Shown: piece after piece, positions 8,826 through 16,545 of the stretch
Layout: every line of letters starts with the position of its first letter
Numbering within the stretch: position 1 is the stretch's first letter
Assembly (NCBI GenBank): GCA_007571305.1
Contig: RKRR01000153.1
Location: 1-35,440 of the forward strand
DNA length: 35,440 nt
Source of the DNA: Candidatus Poribacteria bacterium
GTDB taxonomy: Bacteria > Poribacteria > WGA-4E > WGA-3G
Direction: 5' to 3'
Notes under the pieces: model-generated
The model's input: only the letters and a program-made list of their open reading frames with translations
What the model was told of the DNA's origin: nothing
Database searches by the model: none
Program-made: the position numbers and the translations under genes

Positions 8826-9947
8826 ATGGCGAATACAGGTTGGGGAAATATCTACAAAAAACTCGGCGCAAGACCCGTCATTAATGCGACCGGTAACCAG
8901 ACCGTCCGAGGCGGATCCACTCCGTCTGCAACCGTCCGAGACGCAATGCACCAAGCGGATGAAAGTTACGTCGAAATGGAGGAATTGCTAGAAAAATCGG
9001 GACAATTCATTGCTGAACAGTTAGGGGTTGAAGACGCGTATGTCACTGCGGGATGTTATGCCGCACTCGTCTTAGCATCAGCAGCAGTCATGACAGGGAA
9101 CGACCCTGACAAGTGTGCACAACTTCCCGATACCACCGGACTCAAGGACGAAATCGTTTTTCAGAGGAGCCAGCACTACGGCTATGATCGTGCGTTTACG
9201 GTTCCAGGAAGCAAACTCATATCCGTAGGGGACGAAAACGGTTGTACTGAGGTAGCGTTGAAAGAGGCTATCGGCGAGAATACAGCCGCAATCGCTTATC
9301 TTATCCAACCGAATCAGGGCAACGCCGTCCCCTTGGAGACAGCGATTGATATTGCACACGCGAATGGCTTACCACTCATTGCCGATGCTGCCGCTCAAAT
9401 CTATCCGCTGGATTACTTCCGGAGGAATGCCCAATCTGCTGATCTTGTTTGCTTTGGTGGTAAGTATTTTAATGCCCCTCACTCTACAGGGTTCATCTGT
9501 GGCAGAAAAGAGCTGATTGAAACAGTGCGGGCACACGGTTTCATTGGACCGAAACCCGTTGGACGTGGTATGAAAGTAGACCGGCAGGAAATTATCGGGT
9601 TGGTGACTGCTATCGATATCTGGTTGTCAACGAACCATGAGGTGCGGTCAAAGGAACAGGACGGGAGATATGCCATCCTTGCAGAAGGACTTGAGAATCT
9701 GCAAGGTGTTTCGTGCGAAGTCCACTACCAAGAGAAAAGCCATACACTGTCGAATCTACATGTTACGTTTGATACCGCTATGAGTGGCAAGGATGCTGCG
9801 CAGGTCGCAAACGAATTAGATGCTGGTACCCCGCGTATCAAGGTGAACACGCACGGTAAAGAAACCATTGTGATTAATGCTTACACTCTCAATGCCGGAG
9901 AAGAGGATATTATCGCGAACGCGTTGCGACACCTTTTGCGTGGATAG
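8826..9947 (+). CDS. SelA-like PLP-dependent enzyme (aminotransferase class V fold)
   Basis: The 373-residue protein starts at ATG 8826 behind a very strong TAAGGAGG. The text KKLGARPVINATGNQTVRGGSTPS is the SelA/DgaE-type N-terminus (LGxxxxINATG). The PLP-lysine is Lys213 in DLVCFGGKYFNAPHSTGFICG, matching the SelA GGK..xGPQxTG motif, and the PLP-binding Asp is in LIADAAAQIYP. SelA converts seryl-tRNA(Sec) to selenocysteinyl-tRNA, but shorter relatives such as D-glucosaminate-6-phosphate ammonia-lyase (DgaE) and other lyases share this fold. At 373 residues, and without a selB or tRNA-Sec nearby, a small-molecule lyase role is more likely than selenocysteine synthesis. The exact substrate cannot be read. 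Confidence 0.85.
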   Translation: MANTGWGNIYKKLGARPVINATGNQTVRGGSTPSATVRDAMHQADESYVEMEELLEKSGQFIAEQLGVEDAYVTAGCYAALVLASAAVMTGNDPDKCAQLPDTTGLKDEIVFQRSQHYGYDRAFTVPGSKLISVGDENGCTEVALKEAIGENTAAIAYLIQPNQGNAVPLETAIDIAHANGLPLIADAAAQIYPLDYFRRNAQSADLVCFGGKYFNAPHSTGFICGRKELIETVRAHGFIGPKPVGRGMKVDRQEIIGLVTAIDIWLSTNHEVRSKEQDGRYAILAEGLENLQGVSCEVHYQEKSHTLSNLHVTFDTAMSGKDAAQVANELDAGTPRIKVNTHGKETIVINAYTLNAGEEDIIANALRHLLRG

Positions 9948-9962
9948 TATTCTTATTTTTTT

Positions 9963-10066
9963 AGGACTTACGCATGCTGCTCTTTTGTAGCATAACCTGT
10001 TAGGTTGTGTTTTTTATGGGTTCGCCCTCTCAGAGACCGTGTTATTATCAAAATTACGTAAGTCCT
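9963..10066 (+). mobile_element. Class A non-autonomous element, copy 1 (MITE-like)
   Basis: 104 bases bounded by terminal inverted repeats AGGACTTACG (9963-9972) and CGTAAGTCCT (10057-10066). There is no coding capacity. A second copy in reverse orientation lies at 25378-25496 and aligns throughout with one insertion of about 15 bases. It contains a core (9987-10009, including CCTGTTAGG) that also occurs in the class B elements. Confidence 0.8.
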
Positions 10067-10149
10067 GTTTTTATTAGGTGGCGAGTCTTTGGGCTCGTCA
10101 CTGCCTCGCTGAAGTCCTCCAGAAACTTCAACCTTACGCCGTGGTGGGA

Positions 10150-10581
10150 TTACCAGAAGACGAAGTCTGCCCACGGCCTTATCTTAAGCACCCCTAATAA
10201 GCAAAATGCCGCCGACCCACCGAGTGCCCCTTTTGCCGCGGCACCCAATTGGAGTCTTCGCGCTCGTGCTTTGTAGGCATCAGTATAGATACTCACATAA
10301 TCCGCTGGTTTGCCGAGAAGTCGCTCGGCAGGCGGAACAGGTTGATAGACATAAGCTCCACCCATAGCAACAACACCCAGCGGAAGATTACCCGCCAGTC
10401 CCAATATCCCCCCGGCAGCAAGCCACAATGTTGTATTCACGTTATCCTCGGCATCAAATTCCGCGTCCGATTTAGCAGCAACAAGTGTTGTGCTCTGCTG
10501 TGCCCAACACTGCAACGGCAGTTTCAAGTTCAGTATAGACATCAAAGCGACCAAACCGAGAAATGACAGCCCGCGTTTCAT
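10150..10581 (-). CDS. Small exported/membrane protein, paralogue of 10827-11189
   Basis: A 143-residue protein with no family I recognise. An N-terminal signal sequence (MKRGLSFLGLVALMSILNL, then CWAQQ) is followed by a hydrophilic segment and two hydrophobic segments (about residues 50-78 and 112-130). Between them is a conserved loop, VYQPVPPAERLLGKPADYVS. The downstream minus-strand neighbour at 10827-11189 has the same order of features, with YIHQPIPHPSRLFKKSEEYK in the loop, so the two are paralogues. AAGGA lies 6 bases before the ATG. The gene is bracketed by mobile repeats A1 and B1 with fewer than 90 bases on either side. Its stop is close to A1. Role unknown. Confidence 0.75.
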   Translation of the reverse strand: MKRGLSFLGLVALMSILNLKLPLQCWAQQSTTLVAAKSDAEFDAEDNVNTTLWLAAGGILGLAGNLPLGVVAMGGAYVYQPVPPAERLLGKPADYVSIYTDAYKARARRLQLGAAAKGALGGSAAFCLLGVLKIRPWADFVFW

Positions 10582-10604
10582 TTTGTATCCTTTCAGAACG
10601 TTGT

Positions 10605-10729
10605 TATAGTAAAATCCGAAAACAGGTTCACACGTGTAGCATAGCCTGTTAGGCTGTGCCCATCAGAACAGATAACTTCAGCGTTCACACGACGCTATGA
10701 GTGTCCAAGTCATTACGGAATCTACTATA
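10605..10729 (+). mobile_element. Class B non-autonomous element, copy 1 (MITE-like)
   Basis: 125 bases with imperfect terminal inverted repeats of 14 bases (TATAGTAAAATCCG and, reversed, TATAGTAGATTCCG). An equally long copy at 25141-25265 differs at about 14 positions by eye. Outermost TA dinucleotides suggest a TA target, as in IS630/Tc1-type elements. The core at 10636-10658 is shared with class A. Confidence 0.8.
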
Positions 10730-10826
10730 AATCAAGGGGATTGACGAAATGATGGTATTTCCAACAAACTATAGAACTGAACCCTCTATGCCGTGGGTGT
10801 TGTATCCTAAAAATGGAGGGATCCCA

Positions 10827-11189
10827 TTAGTTCAGCAACACTCTCGTTAAATCTTTCAGTTTTGATGACATTAGACCATGAAAAAACACGAATTGTATTA
10901 TTATATGCAAACCAACGAGTATCCCCATTCCGATGAGTGCTAATGTGCATTGGACACTTTGGGATTCGGTTTTATAAGTGTATGAATAAAATGCCTTGTA
11001 TTCCTCAGATTTCTTAAAAAGCCTTGAGGGATGTGGTATCGGTTGATGGATGTATGCCACGAGGACTCCTATGATATTGCCAAGGAAGCCTGCGGCGATC
11101 CAAATAAGTTTGTTAGTATCAGCTTTGGCATCTTGTTTCGCAGCAATTTCTGCAGGGTTTTGTTCTGGATGCATTCTCTTCGTTTCCAT
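10827..11189 (-). CDS. Small two-helix membrane protein, paralogue of 10150-10581
   Basis: About 120 residues from ATG 11189. The frame is open to a TTG at 11300 that overlaps the upstream gene, and neither start has a strong ribosome binding site, so the start is uncertain (another ATG is at 11174). There is a charged N-terminus, then two hydrophobic segments (IWIAAGFLGNIIGVLVAYI and CTLALIGMGILVGLHIIIQF) separated by a loop with HQPIPHPSRLFKKSEEYK. This matches the order and loop of the protein at 10150-10581 (W-AAG, QP-P, RL--K, Y, YK). Unlike that protein it has no obvious cleavable signal. It may be transcribed with the oxidoreductase gene that ends at 11281. Function unknown. Confidence 0.6.
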   Translation of the reverse strand: METKRMHPEQNPAEIAAKQDAKADTNKLIWIAAGFLGNIIGVLVAYIHQPIPHPSRLFKKSEEYKAFYSYTYKTESQSVQCTLALIGMGILVGLHIIIQFVFFHGLMSSKLKDLTRVLLN

Positions 11190-11280
11190 TTCTGTAAAAG
11201 TAATTGGTTCGTAGTAGGTAAGCCCTTTATTGATCTTTACCCCAGAGAAGTCATTTAATAAAATTTGGAAAAATATCTGC

Positions 11281-12336
11281 TTATAACACGGGAATCTCAA
11301 TCGCGCGGCGTTCTATTGTCGCTTTACGGGCGGCTTCTATGATTGCGAGGTTGTAATACGCCTTCTCTGCAGGCACCGGTAGTGCAGTGTCCGCAGCAAT
11401 TGCCTTGAAGGTCTCCGTGAAGTATCGGACATGTCCACTGGCATCTTGCTGTTCCGCCTCGTCAAATCCAGCGAGTTCTAACTCCTTCCATCCGTCTATT
11501 CTTGTGAATCGACGGAGCGCATTTGCCATGTTGTGACGATGTTGGACGCGTATAGACCCATTTTCAGCATGCATCTCACACCAACCGGAATCCGTACCAG
11601 GCACACACCAGGCACCAGAAACCGTCGTGACGGCCCCATTCTCATGTTCACAAAGTAACATCGCGATGTCGTCAACGTCAATATCAAGTCGTAACGTTTG
11701 CACGCGTGCCTCAACATAACGGACCGGGGATCGCATCAGCGTACAGACAGCGTAGATTTCATGGTAACTCGTGTCGATGATACATCCACCGCCCTTCGCT
11801 TTGCTGGCACGCCACGCGAACGCTGGCGTTGGGTGGTCGGCTGAGAAGTCTGTCGGTTTCAACCCCATGCCGACGCTTCGGCCGAAATGCGATTCGCCGA
11901 GGACATCCAGTTCCGTCAGTGCCGCTTGCATCCCTGCTGTGAAAATATAGTTATGCACCACTGTATAAGGCACACCGTTGCGGCGGACTGACTCCAGAAT
12001 TCTATCCGCTTCTTCTAACGTTGTTGCCATCGGTTTTTCCGAGATAACGGCTACGCCTGCGTTTGCGGCTTCGATGACCTGTTCGGCGTGAAGTGAGTGA
12101 GGTGTGGCAATTGTCACGACATCAAGTGCTGCGTGTTCCAGCATATCGCGGTAATCTGTGTATCGACTTTCTGTGGGTACGTTGAACAGAGCTCCGATTT
12201 TTTTCAGGTTTTCTGGGACGACATCTGCGATGGCAGTTACCTGAACAGTGTCTGTGAGGGCGTGATAAGCGCGAGCATGCGTAATTTGCACGATGCCGCC
12301 ACAGCCAATCAGTCCTAAGCGGATCGGGTTTTTCAT
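11281..12336 (-). CDS. Gfo/Idh/MocA family oxidoreductase
   Basis: A 351-residue protein of typical family length. The Rossmann motif is RLGLIGCGGIVQITHARAYH (GxGxxx), followed by ADVVPEN at the dinucleotide ribose site and the signature VISEKPMATTLEEAD with the catalytic-region Lys. In the C-terminal domain, KGGGCIIDTSYHEIYAVCTLM holds the D..H pair common in these sugar dehydrogenases. The enzyme should oxidise or reduce a sugar or cyclitol with NAD(P) in the cytoplasm; the substrate is unknown. ATG 12336 has AAGGAG 7 bases upstream and a good promoter before it. The gene ends next to a small membrane-protein gene on the same strand. Confidence 0.92.
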   Translation of the reverse strand: MKNPIRLGLIGCGGIVQITHARAYHALTDTVQVTAIADVVPENLKKIGALFNVPTESRYTDYRDMLEHAALDVVTIATPHSLHAEQVIEAANAGVAVISEKPMATTLEEADRILESVRRNGVPYTVVHNYIFTAGMQAALTELDVLGESHFGRSVGMGLKPTDFSADHPTPAFAWRASKAKGGGCIIDTSYHEIYAVCTLMRSPVRYVEARVQTLRLDIDVDDIAMLLCEHENGAVTTVSGAWCVPGTDSGWCEMHAENGSIRVQHRHNMANALRRFTRIDGWKELELAGFDEAEQQDASGHVRYFTETFKAIAADTALPVPAEKAYYNLAIIEAARKATIERRAIEIPVL

Positions 12337-12356
12337 TGTAGGTCTCCTTTATATGG

Positions 12357-12384
12357 AGTATAGCACATTCTCTGATTATGTCAA
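12357..12384 (-). promoter_or_regulatory. Sigma-70 promoter of the oxidoreductase gene
   Basis: Minus strand TTGACA (12379-12384) and TATACT (12357-12362) with a 16-base spacer, about 20 bases before the start codon at 12336. Confidence 0.75.
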
Positions 12385-12487
12385 ATTCTTTGCGTACCTT
12401 GATGTGTACATTTTCAGATAGAAGTAGACCAGAAAAGTCAATTTTTTATTTGACAATTCTCTGGAAAAAATGTAAAATAAATATAAC

Positions 12488-12604
12488 CTGAGCTCGACAG
12501 AAGCATTTCATCTGATAGTTAAACGTGATGAGGGACATCAGCCCCCTCGCTATCAGACTCACTGGAGATATCTCAGTCACAATACTTTCACTCAGGGAGC
12601 TTAG
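12488..12604 (+). other. Possible structured RNA or mobile-element end (nested inverted repeats)
   Basis: Four helices can be drawn by eye: CTGAGCTC (12488-12495) with GAGCTTAG (12597-12604), one G-U pair; TCTGATAG (12511-12518) with CTATCAGA (12550-12557); TGATG with CATCA inside it (12526-12540); and ACT-G-GAG with CTC-AGT (12561-12577). Together they make a branched fold closed by the first helix. It lies inside a 700-base gene-free gap between divergent genes. No known riboswitch motif is recognised and the strand is not certain. Confidence 0.4.
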
Positions 12605-12845
12605 CATGCCAAATAGACCTATCAATCTTAATATCGCGGGACAGTTGTCCTGTGTACTTCGGCCTGTAGTGGCGTGTATTGCAGTTGCGCGATGCCACCT
12701 CTCGGTTTCAGGGGTAATTTGTGCTGTGATCTCATCGATTAAGAACCGTTCTACCCCCCCCCCCATCTTTACACACGTTAAGTAATAATATTTCAAAATG
12801 TATTTTACATAGTTGCATCAGTGTTTACTGCTGCTGTTTTTTCGC
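12605..12845. other. Gene-free spacer with an 11-C homopolymer
   Basis: Short open frames exist on both strands (plus 12606-12785, minus 12446-12796), but neither has a ribosome binding site or recognisable protein text. A run of 11 C lies at 12754-12764. Apart from small hairpins such as CGGGAC-AGTT-GTCCTG (about 12636-12651), I see nothing else. Confidence 0.35.
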
Positions 12846-12880
12846 GCCTGCGCGTGCATCGCACGTTGCGGGCTGTTTTT
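12846..12880 (+). terminator. Terminator-like hairpin followed by a T tract
   Basis: GCCTGC (12846-12851) pairs with GCGGGC (12868-12873), with CGTGC-ATC-GCACG inside, followed by TGTTTTTG. This resembles an intrinsic terminator reading on the plus strand. It would end transcription arriving from the structured region and insulate the barrel gene at 13041. Confidence 0.45.
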
Positions 12881-13040
12881 GTTAGCACATTGAGATGTTT
12901 CCATAAGTGTAAGTTGTTGAACATTTTTCACCCGTGGGGTTTGATGCTGCAAGCCAAAATTAAAACTTGATAAAAAACCCTAAAAAATATAGCGATACCC
13001 CTTGTGGGTATCCGCAAACGCTTAGATTATGTTAGGAGAT

Positions 13041-13769
13041 ATGAATACTGTTTTGACATCCAATATTTTCACCAGAAGTCTCGTACTCACCTTTGTTCTC
13101 GTAACTTTCTCTACATCGGCATCAGCACAGACAGGAATCCAAGCGTTACCAGCTGGGAAAAGTGCTATCGGATTAGGGTTTCAGTACTACGATCCGCCAT
13201 CAAGACTTCAACAAAACTCTGCGAGTTATCAACATCGCTTTCAAGCACAAAACATCAGAGCTAGCCTTGATTATCATTTCAACCGTCGGTTGAAAGTATC
13301 TTTTATTCCCGGCATTGCGTTCTTGAATATTGCCAATCGAGATTCCATTGATGTGCCGCCATCACCCTCCGCCGAATTCCGATTAACAACCACCGGTGCT
13401 CTGGACACTGCGAACACTCTGGATTATTTTGTGAGAGGTGGGCTTCGAACACACTACACACAGATCCATAGTGGCGGTCGAGCATTACACTATGTGAATA
13501 TGACGCTCACCGGAGGTGTCGGGTTTCTCTACAAGCTTCAAACAGTGACAGCATGGCAATTCAACCCGTTTTTCGGTGTATTCTACTCAAATATCTGGCG
13601 GAACACATCAACAGATCGCGAAATCTTCGTCGATGATACATACAATCTATTCACAGGTGAAGCGGGTGTCGAAATAGAAGCTTCCCCGACAACGAACATA
13701 ATCGGCAGTGTGGAATTCTCTTTTGAGACTTCGGAGGTTGTTTACAATATCGGCATAAGTTTTCGCTAA
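13041..13769 (+). CDS. Putative outer-membrane beta-barrel protein
   Basis: The protein has about 242 residues. ATG 13029 and ATG 13041 are both in frame; AGGAG (13034-13038) is too close to 13041 for a standard spacing, so the start is uncertain. A signal peptide is clear: VLTSNIFTRSLVLTFVLVTF, then TSASAQ. The mature part shows alternating beta-strand patterns (LDYHFNRRLKVSFIPGIAF, YVNMTLTGGVGFLYKL, FNPFFGVFYSNIW) and ends YNIGISFR, the aromatic C-terminal strand typical of outer-membrane barrels. This implies a diderm cell envelope. It is probably co-transcribed with a lipoprotein gene 12 bases downstream. The specific transport or adhesion role is unknown. Confidence 0.8.
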   Translation: MNTVLTSNIFTRSLVLTFVLVTFSTSASAQTGIQALPAGKSAIGLGFQYYDPPSRLQQNSASYQHRFQAQNIRASLDYHFNRRLKVSFIPGIAFLNIANRDSIDVPPSPSAEFRLTTTGALDTANTLDYFVRGGLRTHYTQIHSGGRALHYVNMTLTGGVGFLYKLQTVTAWQFNPFFGVFYSNIWRNTSTDREIFVDDTYNLFTGEAGVEIEASPTTNIIGSVEFSFETSEVVYNIGISFR

Positions 13770-13781
13770 AGGAGGCGGTAC

Positions 13782-14315
13782 ATGACCAAAATTTTATGCA
13801 TATTCCTACTTTTCATCTGTATAGCAGGCTGTTCCACTGAAAGCAGTGACGATAGCACACAAAGCCTTTTTGCTGTCCCTCCCATCATAGAAGAGCCTGA
13901 AACTGAGGCGAGCGCACAACCTGATATCCCAGTACAGCCAGAGCCAGACCCCGTTCCAGAGCCGGTGCCTCAACCTGAACCCGTTCCACCACATGGTGGG
14001 GCACGTGATTTAGTAGCTCCGAAACTTGTGGAAGGCGACATCCAGGCTGGAGACATTAATGTCGATGTCGATTTAGATCATGTAGGACTTGAGTTTGATG
14101 AGAAAATCGGTAAGTCCGATTTAAAAATTGTCAATAGAAAGAACAAAAGTCTAAAGTGGACACAAATTATTGAAGGGAAGAAAGTGATTCTGGTGAAGCT
14201 TGATGGAGCGGATTTAGAAATGGAAAACGGCTATTCAATCACCGGTGCCGTTGAAGATGAACATCAAAACGCCAGGGTGATCCACATTCCATTTACAACA
14301 GTAGTCAAGGAGTAA
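13782..14315 (+). CDS. Lipoprotein with proline-rich stalk and C-terminal beta domain
   Basis: A 177-residue protein. The signal ends in a lipobox, FICIAGCSTES, with acylated Cys17. A linker with repeated PEP/PVPQPEP units (about residues 48-72) resembles an envelope-spanning or surface stalk. The remaining 100 residues (VEGDIQAGDINVDVDLDHVG onwards) look like a compact beta domain of the bacterial Ig-like (Big_5/SbsA) type, with LEFDEKIGKSDLKIV and NGYSITGAVEDEHQN; this is inference from pattern only. A strong AAAGGAGG precedes the ATG. The barrel gene lies 12 bases upstream, so the two may form an envelope complex. The stop codon directly abuts repeat C1. Confidence 0.8.
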   Translation: MTKILCIFLLFICIAGCSTESSDDSTQSLFAVPPIIEEPETEASAQPDIPVQPEPDPVPEPVPQPEPVPPHGGARDLVAPKLVEGDIQAGDINVDVDLDHVGLEFDEKIGKSDLKIVNRKNKSLKWTQIIEGKKVILVKLDGADLEMENGYSITGAVEDEHQNARVIHIPFTTVVKE

Positions 14316-14482
14316 TTTAACCCAAGTTGCTGCGGACACATTTTTCGGAAACCGACAGACGCTGTTTTCAGCGAAAATCCTTCAGTATTTGGGTATTTTT
14401 GGAGTGTCCATTTCAGTTTGTGCACATTTATGCACAGGAAACCCCGGTTTCCTGTGCTACAGAACTGGCAACTTGGGTTAAA
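14316..14482 (+). mobile_element. Class C repeat, copy 1, with 15-bp terminal inverted repeats
   Basis: It begins TTTAACCCAAGTTGC (14316-14330) and ends with the exact reverse complement (14468-14482). Inside are a hairpin GTGCA..TGCAC near 14418-14433 and a 12-bp hairpin (GCACAGGAAACC / GGTTTCCTGTGC). There is no coding capacity. It starts immediately after the stop codon of the lipoprotein gene. A diverged copy is at 32014-32172. Confidence 0.75.
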
Positions 14483-14748
14483 CAGGAATCTACCGCATCC
14501 TCCGTAGGCGGAAACTTCCATTCTCGACTTCCTCTGTAGGAGCGAGTGTGATTTTTGCTTGGGTGTTTGCGGATTTCTTCCTCCTCGCGATCCTGTTGTT
14601 CGTAGTAGTTGGATTCATTGCACATTCCATAATTCCATAATCCTGATTCGGGAGACTCCCCAATCCCAAAAATCAATAAACCACAGTTCAGACAAGTACC
14701 ATCCTACATACCCACCGACATTTTCGTCACACCTGTTTCCACAAAATA
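14483..14748. other. Gene-free spacer
   Basis: No reading frame with a ribosome binding site or recognisable product is seen between repeat C1 and the promoter of the peptidase gene. The sequence contains short direct repeats of TTCCATAAT (around 14623-14640) but no further structure I can support. Confidence 0.35.
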
Positions 14749-14757
14749 TGCTATAAT
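14749..14757 (+). promoter_or_regulatory. Extended -10 promoter
   Basis: TGCTATAAT (14749-14757) is an extended -10 element; no good -35 box is visible at the right distance. It lies about 195 bases before the peptidase start, so the leader would be long and includes palindrome D at 14801. Confidence 0.5.
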
Positions 14758-14800
14758 GCATTTAGAGTAGATTTTAGAATTACTTTGCCACACGGCATCG

Positions 14801-14820
14801 ACGAGGTTAGAAACCTCGCC
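14801..14820. repeat. Class D palindrome, copy in peptidase leader
   Basis: Arms CGAGGTT (14802-14808) and AACCTCG (14812-14818) around AGA. It is the reverse-orientation form of the palindrome at 17745-17765. Confidence 0.65.
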
Positions 14821-14952
14821 TACCGCGATAGAGGCGTGTTTGGGATTGAGTCTCCCAACCGCTACGAAACCTGTTCATATATTTTTAGGATTCACCAGAG
14901 TAAGGCACTCTGCGTCCAGTCTTTCCACTCAAAAAACAAAGGGGAACACAAT

Positions 14953-16428
14953 ATGAGTCAAGAAAAAAAAGAATCTGAAGAAACCACGGATGAAGAAAAA
15001 CAACCCGCTATACCTGAAGATAAACTCTCGATTACGCATCATAGCGTTACCATCAATGGTGAGAAAATCCGGTACACCGCTACAGCAGGGACGCTCGTCC
15101 TGAAGGAGGAAAGCGATAAGGAGGGTGAAAAGCCGAAAGCCTCTGTTTTCTTTATTGCTTATACACGTGACGATGTAGAGGATATATCCAAACGGCCGAT
15201 AACCTTCTCCTTCAACGGAGGTCCGGGATCTTCGTCAGTCTGGTTACATTTAGGTGTCTTGGGACCGCGGTGTGTCAAACCCGACGAAGATGGCGAATTG
15301 CCACATCCGCCATATCAATTGGCGAATAATGAATGTTCTATTTTGGACAAAACAGACCTCGTCTTCATCGATCCTGTCAGTACTGGATTCAGCAGAGCCG
15401 TCCCTGGTGAAGAGGCGAAACAATTCCACGGCTTCAAACGGGATATTGAATCGGTTGGCGATTTCATTCTGCTCTATTTAGGACGCTACAAACGTTGGGG
15501 CTCCCCCAAACTCCTTATCGGTGAAAGTTATGGAACAACGCGGGCTGGTGGACTTGCGGGTTATCTCCAGGGACGGCACGGTGCTTATCTCAATGCCATC
15601 ATGCTTGTTTCGGTCGTGCTTAACTTCCAGACAATCCGATTTGCCCCCGGCAACGATCTCCCTTATATCCTCTATCTACCTACCTATGCAGCGACTGCAC
15701 GTTATCATGACAAGTTAAGCGAAATTGATACCGAATTTGAAGATTTCATGGACAAAGTGAGAGTCTTCGCGACGGGCGATTACACCCTCGCTTTGATGCA
15801 AGGCAGTGCTGTGTCTCCAGATCAACGTGCCAATATTGTTCAACAACTCGCGAGGTATACTGGACTTACACCTGAATATATTGAGCGAACAGACATACGG
15901 ATTAACATTATGCGGTTTTGCAAGGAGTTGCTTCGGGATGAAGGTCGCACGGTTGGACGTTTTGATAGCCGATACAAGGGAATCGATCGAGATTCAGCGG
16001 GTGAAACGTATGAATACGATCCGAGTTCCGCGGTCGTGCAAGGTGCTTATACCGCCGCTCTCAATGCGTATGTCCGAGATGAGCTGGAATTTGAGTCCGA
16101 TCTCCCTTATGAAATCTTGAGTCGTCGCGTGCACCCATGGGACTACAGTGACCATCAGAACGAATACGTCAACGTCGCAGATACACTTCGCACTGCGATG
16201 ACCATGAATCCTGCTTTAAAAGTTTATGTTGCGAACGGCTATTATGACTTAGCAACACCGTTTCTGGCATCAGAGTACACTTTCAATCATTTGGGGCTTG
16301 ATGAATCTCTGCAGGATAACATCACGATGGCTTACTATCAGGCGGGACACATGATGTACATAGACCAAGCGGAATTGCGCAAGATGAAAGGCGATTTAGA
16401 TGCGTTCCTTGACGACGTGCTTCCGTAA
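14953..16428 (+). CDS. Serine carboxypeptidase (peptidase family S10)
   Basis: A 491-residue protein. The frame extends back to 14785, but ATG 14953 follows GGGGA and the upstream part contains palindrome D and non-protein-like text. Family S10 hallmarks are all present: the oxyanion-hole segment FSFNGGPGSSSVWLHLG (residues 85-101), the nucleophile Ser192 in GESYGTTRAGG, Asp432 in YVANGYYDLATPF, and His466 in YQAGHMMYI. S10 enzymes remove C-terminal residues from peptides, often at acidic pH. The usual signal peptide is absent: the mature-like N-terminus is very acidic and lysine-rich (MSQEKKESEETTDEEK). It may therefore act in the cytoplasm, or be exported another way. Confidence 0.92.
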   Translation: MSQEKKESEETTDEEKQPAIPEDKLSITHHSVTINGEKIRYTATAGTLVLKEESDKEGEKPKASVFFIAYTRDDVEDISKRPITFSFNGGPGSSSVWLHLGVLGPRCVKPDEDGELPHPPYQLANNECSILDKTDLVFIDPVSTGFSRAVPGEEAKQFHGFKRDIESVGDFILLYLGRYKRWGSPKLLIGESYGTTRAGGLAGYLQGRHGAYLNAIMLVSVVLNFQTIRFAPGNDLPYILYLPTYAATARYHDKLSEIDTEFEDFMDKVRVFATGDYTLALMQGSAVSPDQRANIVQQLARYTGLTPEYIERTDIRINIMRFCKELLRDEGRTVGRFDSRYKGIDRDSAGETYEYDPSSAVVQGAYTAALNAYVRDELEFESDLPYEILSRRVHPWDYSDHQNEYVNVADTLRTAMTMNPALKVYVANGYYDLATPFLASEYTFNHLGLDESLQDNITMAYYQAGHMMYIDQAELRKMKGDLDAFLDDVLP

Positions 16429-16545
16429 CTCTTGTGCCTGAACTGTAAAGTTTTAATTTACGAGTTTCTCTGCTGCTCTCTATTTCATTACACGCGGATT
16501 TTGGTCAGCCAACAGCGTCCCTAATAATTTGTACAGAACCCAGGG

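Noticed and set aside
8826..9947. Annotation as true selenocysteine synthase selA
   Set aside because: The protein is shorter than SelA, and no selB, selD or tRNA-Sec is in the window; SelA-like lyases share the same motifs.
12488..12604. Interpretation as IS200/IS605 right end or omega-RNA
   Set aside because: Hairpins would fit, but no tnpA or tnpB remnant is present nearby, so only a structured region is reported.
12446..12796. Minus-strand open frame of 116 codons (and plus-strand frame 12525-12785)
   Set aside because: No ribosome binding site, no recognisable protein text, and both frames cross the 11-C run and the inverted repeats.
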